A stretch of 10,670 nucleotides of DNA. Source: Rickettsiales bacterium (GTDB lineage Bacteria > Pseudomonadota > Alphaproteobacteria > Rickettsiales > UBA998). The position numbers were made by a program, and so were the translations under genes. The notes beneath the pieces were generated by a model that saw nothing but the letters and a program-made list of their open reading frames with translations, did not search any database and was not told the origin of the DNA. The DNA lies in contig JAIEPI010000019.1 in the NCBI GenBank assembly GCA_019749855.1, positions 1 to 10,670 of the forward strand. Direction: 5' to 3'. Positions 1-5,240 of this stretch are shown piece after piece (the stretch's first letter is position 1; every line of letters begins with the position of its first letter).

Positions 1-485
1 TGCTGATAATCTTTTTCGCCAAAGAAGCTGGCATCAGGGCGCACCGCATTCAGCAGCATGGACACCACGGTGGCCACACCATCAAAATGAATGGGCCGAG
101 CTTTTCCGCAGAGCAGTTTTCCCAATTCTCCCACTGTCACACGCGTGATGGAATCGGTGGGGTAAATATCTTCAACATCCGGTAGCCAGACCAGATCCGC
201 ACGCACGTCGGCCAGCATTTCAAGGTCAGCATCCAGCGGGCGTGGATATAGACTGAAATCCTCATTCGGGCCAAACTGGGTGGGGTTAACAAAAATGCTC
301 ACCACAACGCGCTGATGATGCTTTTTTGCGGCATGTATGAGTGCCAGATGGCCCTTATGCAATGCACCCATCGTCGGCACAAAGGCAATATTATGTCCCT
401 GAGAGCGCCATTCCGCGATCACCCCACGTAAATTCGGGATTTCTTTGATCGTTAATGGCAATGCTGCACTTGCGTGAGGGTTCAT
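1..485 (-). CDS. panC: Pantothenate synthetase (pantoate--beta-alanine ligase), 5' part
   Basis: This enzyme joins pantoate and beta-alanine using ATP to make pantothenate, the precursor of coenzyme A, in the cytoplasm. The window holds the first 161 codons; the family is usually about 280 residues, so the C-terminal part lies beyond position 1. Visible family motifs are PTMGALHKGH at residues 37-46, which contains the HxGH nucleotide-binding signature, then FVNPTQFGPNEDF at 66-78 and YPRPLDAD at 80-87. FFGEKDYQ lies right at the cut edge. The ATG at 483-485 is the first in frame and gives a normal N-terminus. No good Shine-Dalgarno precedes it. The gene is divergent from zapE, with only about 20-45 bp between the two starts, so their promoters must be close together. 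Identification is confident; the truncation is only the window edge. Confidence 0.96.
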   Translation of the reverse strand, partial: MNPHASAALPLTIKEIPNLRGVIAEWRSQGHNIAFVPTMGALHKGHLALIHAAKKHHQRVVVSIFVNPTQFGPNEDFSLYPRPLDADLEMLADVRADLVWLPDVEDIYPTDSITRVTVGELGKLLCGKARPIHFDGVATVVSMLLNAVRPDASFFGEKDYQ

Positions 486-504
486 TCTTGATTACTCAGA
501 CGAT

Positions 505-1683
505 GTGTCGAGTGTAGTAACAAATCCTATGATGGCTGACGACAAAAAAACGCCACTGGAGCGCTATAGCGATATGGTGGATCGCGGCGAATTGCAACCC
601 GATGCGGCGCAAACACGCGTTGTGCATCAGTTAGATGCACTTTATCTGCGCCTCTCGCAGCCTGGCTTTCTTGAGAGGCGGCAGCGACGAATCTCAGAAT
701 TTTTGGCACGCTGGCTAAAAAGAAAAGCCGTGCAGCATAATAATGGCATCTATCTGTGGGGTGATGTTGGGCGTGGTAAGTCTATGCTGATGGATTTACT
801 CTATATTTCATTGCCGTTTGCACAGAAACGACGGGTGCATTTCCACCGTTTCATGCTAGAAGTGCACAGTCGTATTCATGCCTTACGCGCCGAAAAGAAA
901 TGGGTGCGTGATCCATTATTGACCATCGCCAGCGAATTGGCAGCGCGTTATCGTGTTCTGTGTTTTGATGAATTTCAGGTGCATGACGTCGCTGATGCCA
1001 TGATTCTCTCACGATTATTCACCGCATTGTTTCAAAATGGGATGATGATTGTGTTTACCTCCAATCGCCCACCCGATGATCTCTACTTGGGGGGGCTACA
1101 GCGTGAGCGCTTCCTGCCCTTTATCTCGTTGCTAAAGAATAAGACGCAAGTGATTGAATTAAATGCACGTGAAGACTATCGGCGCAGTCGCATGGCTGCC
1201 TTGTCACAGGTCTATATCAACCCACTGGGTGCTACCGCTGAGCGTTTCATCCGCAGTACGTTTGCCGCGTTGCAAAGTGGAGGGAAGGTGGCGGCGATAG
1301 ATGTGGAAGTGCAGGGACATACCATCCATGTGCAGCAGGCGTGTCGTGACATTGCCCTGTTTAGTTTTGATGAATTATGCGCGCGCCCGCTTGCCGCACC
1401 GGACTATTTGGCGCTGGTCGCATTATTTCGCGTGTTTATCGTCACTAATATCCCGCAAATGGACCCTGAATTACGTAATGAAGCCAAGCGCTTTACCGCT
1501 TTTATTGATGTTTTATATGAGCATAAAAGCCTACTGATTTGCAGCGCTGAGGTGCCGCCGGAGGATTTATACGCTATGGGCGACGGTCATTTTGAATTTG
1601 AACGCACTGTTTCTAGGCTCATCGAGATGCAATCCAGCGATTATCTGGAGGCCACGGCGCAACAAGTCAAGAATGTCGCCTAG
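505..1683 (+). CDS. zapE: AFG1/ZapE-family P-loop ATPase (cell division protein ZapE)
   Basis: ZapE is a cytoplasmic ATPase that acts on the FtsZ ring in E. coli; the mitochondrial relatives (AFG1/LACE1) help remove faulty membrane proteins. The 392-residue length fits the family (about 375). Walker A, GDVGRGKS, is at residues 86-93 and Walker B, LCFDE, at 152-156, followed by the family motif FQVHDVADAM. TSNRPP (185-190, sensor-1 region) and LQRERFLPFI (198-207) are also typical, as is DELCARPL further on. The start is uncertain. GTG at 505 gives the longest form, while ATG at 529 and ATG at 532 give forms 8 and 9 residues shorter, and none has a clear ribosome-binding site. The gene is divergent from panC and is followed by a tRNA gene with its own promoter. 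No terminator hairpin is visible after the stop. Confidence 0.93.
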   Translation: MSSVVTNPMMADDKKTPLERYSDMVDRGELQPDAAQTRVVHQLDALYLRLSQPGFLERRQRRISEFLARWLKRKAVQHNNGIYLWGDVGRGKSMLMDLLYISLPFAQKRRVHFHRFMLEVHSRIHALRAEKKWVRDPLLTIASELAARYRVLCFDEFQVHDVADAMILSRLFTALFQNGMMIVFTSNRPPDDLYLGGLQRERFLPFISLLKNKTQVIELNAREDYRRSRMAALSQVYINPLGATAERFIRSTFAALQSGGKVAAIDVEVQGHTIHVQQACRDIALFSFDELCARPLAAPDYLALVALFRVFIVTNIPQMDPELRNEAKRFTAFIDVLYEHKSLLICSAEVPPEDLYAMGDGHFEFERTVSRLIEMQSSDYLEATAQQVKNVA

Positions 1684-1706
1684 GGTGTGATTCGCTGAGC
1701 TTATAC

Positions 1707-1734
1707 TTGCATCCTAAAAGTAGAAATGTATGAT
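1707..1734 (+). promoter_or_regulatory. Candidate sigma-70 promoter of the tRNA-Val gene
   Basis: A -35 box TTGCAT (1707-1712) and a -10 box TATGAT (1729-1734) are separated by 16 nt. The -10 is followed at once by CGCG, a GC-rich discriminator of the kind found at stable-RNA promoters under stringent control. Transcription would start near 1741, about 15 nt before the mature tRNA. That short leader contains a small hairpin, CCGC/GCGG at 1746-1756. The boxes are seen in the sequence; promoter activity and stringent control are inferred. Confidence 0.6.
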
Positions 1735-1757
1735 CGCGTTCCATTCCGCACTGCGGA

Positions 1758-1834
1758 GGGCGATTAGCTCAGTTGGTTAGAGCGCCACGTTGACATCGTG
1801 GAGGTCGGAAGTTCGAGTCTTCTATCGCCCACCA
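1758..1834 (+). tRNA. tRNA-Val (anticodon GAC)
   Basis: A complete cloverleaf can be drawn by hand. The acceptor stem GGGCGAT (1758-1764) pairs perfectly with ATCGCCC (1824-1830). The D stem is GCTC/GAGC, with GG in the D loop. The anticodon stem CCACG/CGTGG encloses the loop TTGACAT, which puts the anticodon GAC at 1792-1794. The T stem GGAAG/CTTCT has one G-T wobble and the loop TTCGAGT. The discriminator is A1831 and the CCA end is encoded (1832-1834). GAC reads the valine codons GUC and GUU. The gene stands alone between zapE and a convergent antitoxin gene whose stop codon is only 9 nt beyond the CCA. No terminator is visible in that gap. Confidence 0.97.
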
Positions 1835-1843
1835 AAACCTGTC

Positions 1844-2212
1844 TTACGTCCGCAATATATAATCCTGAATCAACGCCTCGGCAGGCAACTGCATGTTTTC
1901 ATGCAGATTTCGTACCATTTCCATCGTCAGTTTACGTTTGCGGTTGAGCACTTCAGAAACACGGCTTTTCGAGCCGAGTAGCGGCACAAGATCGTTGCGA
2001 ACCATGCCCATGGCCTCCATTCGATGTTGGATCGCCGCAATGGGATCGGGAGCCTCAATCGTATAATGCTTAGCTTCGTAGGCTTCCACGAGCGTGACCA
2101 GAATATCCAGCTCATCTCCCTGCGGCGTATTGGCCTTGGCGTTCATGAGCGCCTCGATACGCTTCAGCGCCTTCGCATGATCATTATTCGTTTTAATCGG
2201 CTTGATATCCAT
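1844..2212 (-). CDS. higA: HigA-family antitoxin (helix-turn-helix)
   Basis: This is the antitoxin of a HigBA-type type II module. Such proteins bind and neutralise the HigB toxin and repress the shared promoter through a helix-turn-helix. The 122-residue protein has an N-terminal helical part (about 1-55). A C-terminal HTH at about 72-95 carries the family-typical stretch LGSKSRVSEVLNRKRKLT, close to the E. coli HigA (COG5499) HTH. The start is decided by a good Shine-Dalgarno, AGGAG at 2223-2219, six nt before the ATG; it overlaps the stop codon of the toxin gene, so the two are probably translationally coupled. The toxin-first order is typical of hig modules. The 3' end faces the tRNA-Val gene at a distance of 9 nt. 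The family assignment is confident; activity is inferred. Confidence 0.92.
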   Translation of the reverse strand: MDIKPIKTNNDHAKALKRIEALMNAKANTPQGDELDILVTLVEAYEAKHYTIEAPDPIAAIQHRMEAMGMVRNDLVPLLGSKSRVSEVLNRKRKLTMEMVRNLHENMQLPAEALIQDYILRT

Positions 2213-2221
2213 TAATAACTC

Positions 2222-2515
2222 CTAGATAATTTGTGCATCAACCTTATCATACTGCCGATGCGTGCCGACAAATCGGACATAGACAATACGGTAAGGGTAA
2301 TTGATCCAGACAATCAGGCGGTATTTGTTGCCCGCGATATTAAAGACAACGCGCCCTTCTTGCAGGATGCTTGCATTTCCATAGGCTTCTTTAACTTCAC
2401 TCGGCGTTTTCCAATCCGCCTTTCTTGCCACGACAAACCATGATTTCAGCGCTTCTTCGCTATCCGGATAATCATGCCAGAAGTCCTTAAGCGTTTTAAG
2501 CGCGATAATCCGCAT
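2222..2515 (-). CDS. higB: HigB-family toxin (RelE-like mRNA interferase)
   Basis: HigB toxins are small RelE-fold endoribonucleases that cut mRNA on the ribosome when not held by HigA. The 97-residue product has the HigB-family signature: the strand segment VVFNIAGNKYRLIVWINYPY (residues 57-75 and onward), then YVRFVGTHRQYDKVDA (79-94), with the conserved GTHxxYDK block near the C-terminus. I chose the ATG at 2515, just after AGGGAT. A longer reading from TTG at 2557 would translate the operator and the -35 box into 14 extra residues that HigB proteins do not have. The gene leads a two-gene operon; its TAG overlaps the higA ribosome-binding site, with 9 nt between stop and ATG. No residue loss or frameshift is visible, so the toxin looks intact. 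Confidence 0.92.
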   Translation of the reverse strand: MRIIALKTLKDFWHDYPDSEEALKSWFVVARKADWKTPSEVKEAYGNASILQEGRVVFNIAGNKYRLIVWINYPYRIVYVRFVGTHRQYDKVDAQII

Positions 2516-2528
2516 ATCCCTAAACTCT

Positions 2529-2557
2529 ATGATAGCATGTTCCCGTATTGGGAACAA
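2529..2557 (-). promoter_or_regulatory. higBA promoter
   Basis: On the minus strand a -35 box TTGTTC (2557-2552) and a -10 box TATCAT (2534-2529) are spaced exactly 17 nt apart, and the base pair TG lies just upstream of the -10. The expected start of transcription is near 2522, a few bases before the higB ATG at 2515, so the toxin leader would be very short. The first operator palindrome covers most of the -35 box and the spacer, which suits repression by HigA. Confidence 0.7.
2539..2555. promoter_or_regulatory. Candidate HigA operator, site 1
   Basis: This is a perfect inverted repeat, GTTCCC-GTATT-GGGAAC, with 6-bp arms and a 5-bp spacer. It lies between and over the promoter boxes of higBA. 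A bound dimer of the HTH antitoxin would block RNA polymerase. The repeat is seen directly; the identity of the binder is inferred from position. Confidence 0.7.
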
Positions 2558-2563
2558 GTGGAA

Positions 2564-2578
2564 TTCCCATATGGGGAA
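2564..2578. promoter_or_regulatory. Candidate HigA operator, site 2
   Basis: This second copy has the same geometry, TTCCC-ATATG-GGGAA, with 5-bp arms and a 5-bp spacer; one arm extends to match site 1 and the other does not. Its centre is 24 bp from that of site 1, a little over two helical turns. Two dimers could therefore bind on nearly the same face. It sits just upstream of the higBA -35 box. Confidence 0.65.
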
Positions 2579-2717
2579 CTTATGGGCTTGTTATAAAAAA
2601 TCAAGCGCATGTACTAAGCCAAAAGCCCAAAACTTGATTTGTCATGAAATTGTCATGCACAATCAGTAGATAATCCTCTAGATTGATTGAATAATTTTTA
2701 GATTCTGGTCCATTAAA
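2579..2717. other. AT-rich intergenic region between higBA and the membrane-protein gene
   Basis: This 139-bp stretch separates two divergent transcription units. It holds interleaved inverted repeats: AATCAAG (2599-2605) with CTTGATT (2633-2639), and GGGCTT (2584-2589) with AAGCCC (2623-2628). It also holds a direct repeat of TTGTCATG at 2639-2646 and 2650-2657, 11 bp apart, about one helical turn. The second copy overlaps a small palindrome, ATTGT-CATGC-ACAAT (2649-2663). I could not find a well-spaced -35/-10 pair for the downstream gene. The repeats may be a regulator site, but no regulator is identified. Confidence 0.4.
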
Positions 2718-2729
2718 ATGAAGCCAAAT
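2713..2729. repeat. 17-bp exact repeat, copy 1
   Basis: TTAAAATGAAGCCAAAT covers the start codon and the first four codons of the gene at 2718. The same 17 bases occur at 10413-10429, over the stop codon of the carboxylesterase gene. Confidence 0.6.
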
Positions 2730-3281
2730 GATAATCCAGAGCAAGCGGGCGCTCAAAAAGCCAACGAATCTGTCGAGGCTCAGCCACAAGGCTTAGTGCA
2801 GATTGGAGCCGTTGCTCTGGGTGAAAAACCAAGAAAGCCATCATTATTGTCGTTTAGCTTAAATGTAATTGGGTATGCCGCGACTTTTATTTCAGCATCA
2901 TTTGTTCGACTATTTGTATCCGATCTTGCCAAAGAGAATGCTTCAGCTTACGAGGTAGCCGCTAGCGATACTTTTTTAAGCTCCATTAACAAGGGCCTAA
3001 GGAGTCAATTAGACAAAAACTTGTGGAAGAGCAACTTAGCCGCAGCAGCAACGGGGTTAGGCGGATATCTGCTAACAAATTATGCTGTAAAAAAACTGGA
3101 GCAACATACATTTAAAAAGCATCACGGTGAACCTTCACTGAGTCAGCTGGAAAATATAATCAAGGGTCAGGTGCGTAAAGAAATCAGAGGTAACTTTGAT
3201 GAAGTTGAAGAAAAACCAAAAACAAACTGGCAGGAAAAAACCAAAAAAACTGAGGAACCGCAGCAAGGCCCAGCGCTGTAA
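2718..3281 (+). CDS. Hypothetical two-helix membrane protein, unrecognised family
   Basis: I do not recognise this 187-residue protein. The N-terminus (1-40) is polar and rich in Gln, Glu and Ala. It is followed by a long hydrophobic stretch (about 42-67, SLLSFSLNVIGYAATFISAS and on), a polar middle (68-104), a second, weaker hydrophobic segment rich in Gly and Ala (about 106-123), and a highly charged Lys/Glu tail (124-187). The hairpin-like layout suggests an inner-membrane protein with both ends in the cytoplasm. The start ATG at 2718 has no clear ribosome-binding site. Sampled 60-base stretches are about 33-43% GC, clearly below polA, where one sampled stretch is 60%, which hints at foreign origin. 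It is divergent from higBA. Its coding status is probable rather than certain. Confidence 0.65.
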   Translation: MKPNDNPEQAGAQKANESVEAQPQGLVQIGAVALGEKPRKPSLLSFSLNVIGYAATFISASFVRLFVSDLAKENASAYEVAASDTFLSSINKGLRSQLDKNLWKSNLAAAATGLGGYLLTNYAVKKLEQHTFKKHHGEPSLSQLENIIKGQVRKEIRGNFDEVEEKPKTNWQEKTKKTEEPQQGPAL

Positions 3282-3569
3282 TGGCTTAATCCCAATCTCT
3301 TTCGCCCTGTCCTCAGAAACCCTCGCATTATTCTCCTTTCTCACACCCAATTCATCCAATTTTTCACCCCCTTTCTGAGTTCATATAGATCGCATAATGT
3401 ATATTATGGAAAATAAGAATTATGAGACGATATGTTTGTGAGAGTATCGGGGGTACTAGTGTATCGGTGTAAGAGTATGGATGGATTCACATTTGGACTT
3501 AATGGCTACTGAATGACTGGGGTTTCAGCGCAAGAGCGTCGGCAAACGGACATCATTCAGAGGGCACAA
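3282..3569. other. Gene-free region between the membrane-protein and sulfurtransferase genes
   Basis: These 288 bp separate two convergent genes and contain no credible ORF. The left part is pyrimidine-rich on the plus strand (about 3330-3375). There is a weak AT-rich inverted repeat, CATAAT-GTAT-ATTATG, at 3393-3408. GTATCGG occurs twice (3444-3450 and 3461-3467) and AGAGTAT twice nearby (3442 and 3472 regions). No strong hairpin followed by a T-run was found for either gene. The stretch looks like degenerate or remnant sequence. Confidence 0.5.
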
Positions 3570-4436
3570 CTAAGTGGCAATCGGCAGATCATGTCGCGCG
3601 CCCCATTCCGCCCACGAGCCATCATACACAGCGATTTCTTTGCCAAAATTCACATACATGGCCCATGCCAGAATGCATGCGGTAATGCCTGAGCCGCAGC
3701 TGCTGATGATGGGCTGATCGAGAGCAATGTTCATGGCGTGTAATCGAACCATGATGGCTTCAGCACTCAGTAATTGATGCGTCTGTGAGTCAATCAAATC
3801 GCCATAGGGCAGATTCAGGCTGCCAGGAATATGGCCAGCGCGAACGCCAGCTCGTGGCTCAGGTTGGTGTCCTGCATAGCGCACCTCACTACGTGCGTCG
3901 ATTAAGCACCCCTCCCCATGACTAAGCCATTGTACTATATGGGGTGTTTCTGCTATAGTTGTGCTTCGTAGGCATGTCCGGTAATCGACAGCAGAGTTCT
4001 TGTAACCAGCTGTATTTTCTTCAGTTATTGGCAGTCCTGCCCCTATCCATGCGGGCAATCCGCCATCCAGAACCGCGATTTTTTCATGCCCAAAGGCGCG
4101 AAACATCCACCACACGCGAGGAGCAGAAAAAATACCCTGCGTATCATATACTACAATGTATGAATCATTCGTTATGCCACGTGCCGTCGCATAAGCCGCG
4201 AAAGCTTCCGCCGCTGGCAGCATATGCGGATACGGACTGTTTGCGTCACTACATGCGTCAATGTCAAAGAAACGCGCGCCCGCAATGGATGCCTGAGCGA
4301 ACTCCTTGGCAGCATTCCTGCCACTGCTCGGCAGATGCCATGAGCCATCCATTATTACCAGATGTGGATCATCCCGCCGCGCATAGAGCTCCTGAGCCGT
4401 GATGCGCGCCTGTGCATGCTGCCAGTTTATAGTCAT
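3570..4436 (-). CDS. sseA: 3-mercaptopyruvate sulfurtransferase (two rhodanese domains)
   Basis: The enzyme transfers the sulfane sulfur of 3-mercaptopyruvate to a thiol or cyanide acceptor, part of cysteine breakdown and sulfur trafficking. The 288-residue length is normal for tandem-rhodanese enzymes. The N-terminal, inactive rhodanese domain (about 5-135) has the usual FFDIDACSDANSPYPHMLP block (57-74). The C-terminal catalytic domain has the active-site loop CGSGITA, with Cys247 as the persulfide carrier. A CGSG[IV]TA loop is typical of mercaptopyruvate sulfurtransferases, whereas thiosulfate-specific rhodaneses carry CRKG[VT]. That is why I prefer the mercaptopyruvate assignment. No signal peptide is visible, so it is probably cytoplasmic. 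Its ATG directly follows the TAA of the upstream dioxygenase-fold gene with no gap, implying translational coupling in one operon. Confidence 0.93.
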   Translation of the reverse strand: MTINWQHAQARITAQELYARRDDPHLVIMDGSWHLPSSGRNAAKEFAQASIAGARFFDIDACSDANSPYPHMLPAAEAFAAYATARGITNDSYIVVYDTQGIFSAPRVWWMFRAFGHEKIAVLDGGLPAWIGAGLPITEENTAGYKNSAVDYRTCLRSTTIAETPHIVQWLSHGEGCLIDARSEVRYAGHQPEPRAGVRAGHIPGSLNLPYGDLIDSQTHQLLSAEAIMVRLHAMNIALDQPIISSCGSGITACILAWAMYVNFGKEIAVYDGSWAEWGARHDLPIAT

Positions 4437-5105
4437 TTAAAACCGCCGAAATTTGTCGCTGCCCTTCACCGTTATGTCATGATGCACGTGAAGGCCTGTC
4501 GTGCCGTCATCCCGTGTGAAGGCTTCGGTGATGCCGACAACCAGCGGTTTGATATCCACAGGAATCCGTCGAAAGGTGGCATCCTCAGTGTTACGAACAT
4601 CACCGGAGAAAAACATCGTGGTGAAAAGATCTTTGGTGTCTGGATGCGTAATGCGGAAATGAATCTGCGGTGCGGATTTAGCATTCGCTGTGCCAGGGAA
4701 TATCGTAAAAAAACTGTAGCGCCCTTCCCCGTCGGTAACGGTGGCACCCGTACCAGCAAACAATGGGTATGGGTTCGCAAAGGAGCCTTTATCAGGGTAT
4801 ATATATTTGCCCGCGCCATTGGCTTGCCACATTTCCACCCGCGCTTCTGATAAGGGCACGCAGCGCTCATCGAAAATTCGTCCACTGAGATAGACAAATT
4901 CGCCTGCCGCAATGATTGATTTGCCCTCAGGTTGCACCAGATTATTATACTGCGTGATGTTGGCCACTCCCGGGTACGTATTGCTGCGGTTGGGCGGCGT
5001 CAGCTGACAGGCGGTGGCATAGTCATCGCGTGATTGTGCCTCCGTTGCCATTGATGGCATTGGCAGCAGGAATAGCGACAGAATTATCAGAAAACGTAAT
5101 ATCAT
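4437..5105 (-). CDS. Exported intradiol-dioxygenase-fold protein with an altered iron site
   Basis: The 222-residue protein begins with a signal peptide (about 1-20, MILRFLIILSLFLLPMPSMA, likely cut after SMA). The rest matches the intradiol ring-cleavage dioxygenase fold: LSGRIFDERCVPLSEARVEM (73-92), WQANGAGKY (93-101), TDGEGRYSFFTIFPG (124-138), QIHFRI (147-152) and a strand pair ending in HHDITVKG. Classical protocatechuate 3,4-dioxygenase binds Fe(III) with two Tyr and two His. Here Tyr101 and His149 match two of them, but the second Tyr is gone (PGTANA where the family has PGPYPW) and the first His of the HIHF motif is Gln147. The start at 5105 is decided by GAGG at 5114-5111, five nt before the ATG; a GTG at 5159 lacks support and would bury the signal peptide. 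Catechol cleavage is therefore doubtful. The substrate is unknown. It leads the operon with sseA. Confidence 0.82.
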   Translation of the reverse strand: MILRFLIILSLFLLPMPSMATEAQSRDDYATACQLTPPNRSNTYPGVANITQYNNLVQPEGKSIIAAGEFVYLSGRIFDERCVPLSEARVEMWQANGAGKYIYPDKGSFANPYPLFAGTGATVTDGEGRYSFFTIFPGTANAKSAPQIHFRITHPDTKDLFTTMFFSGDVRNTEDATFRRIPVDIKPLVVGITEAFTRDDGTTGLHVHHDITVKGSDKFRRF

Positions 5106-5131
5106 TTTATCCTCGTGCACCGACTTATCGC

Positions 5132-5161
5132 ACGATAGCGTAAGTGTGCTCCGTTGCACAA
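5132..5161 (-). promoter_or_regulatory. Possible promoter of the dioxygenase-fold/sseA operon
   Basis: On the minus strand TTGTGC (5161-5156) and TATCGT (5137-5132) are 18 nt apart, giving a start near 5125 and a leader of about 20 nt with the Shine-Dalgarno. The -35 region overlaps a short inverted repeat, TGTGC/GCACA (5145-5160). The match to consensus is only moderate. The rest of the 135-bp gap up to 5240 should also hold the promoter of the divergent permease gene, but I could not place it with confidence. Confidence 0.3.
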
Positions 5162-5240
5162 GTGCTTCGCAATACTTGATGATACTTCGTAGCTGCAGAG
5201 ATTAATTGCGAATCTGTCGCATCTGGCTTAGGTTGCCCCC

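Noticed and set aside
1812..1834. tRNA 3' end as an attachment site with a direct repeat downstream
   Set aside because: I looked for a second copy of the T-arm/acceptor sequence through 3569 and found none; ATCGCCCAC near 1062 is inside zapE and too short to matter.
2516..2557. Longer toxin reading starting at TTG 2557
   Set aside because: The extra 14 residues are encoded by the -35 box, an operator palindrome and the -10 box, and HigB proteins start at the equivalent of the ATG at 2515.
3393..3408. CATAAT/ATTATG hairpin as a terminator for the gene at 2718
   Set aside because: The stem is short and all A-T but for its ends, lies over 110 bp past the stop codon, and has no T-run.
3484..3495. 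GATTCACATTTG shared with 10623-10634 as a significant repeat
   Set aside because: A 12-bp match is expected a few times by chance in a window of this size, so it is mentioned only as weak support.
4362..4850. 162-codon plus-strand ORF opposite the dioxygenase-fold and sseA genes
   Set aside because: It overlaps two well-supported minus-strand genes, has no recognisable family character, and its composition is that of an antisense shadow. The same holds for 3959-4402.
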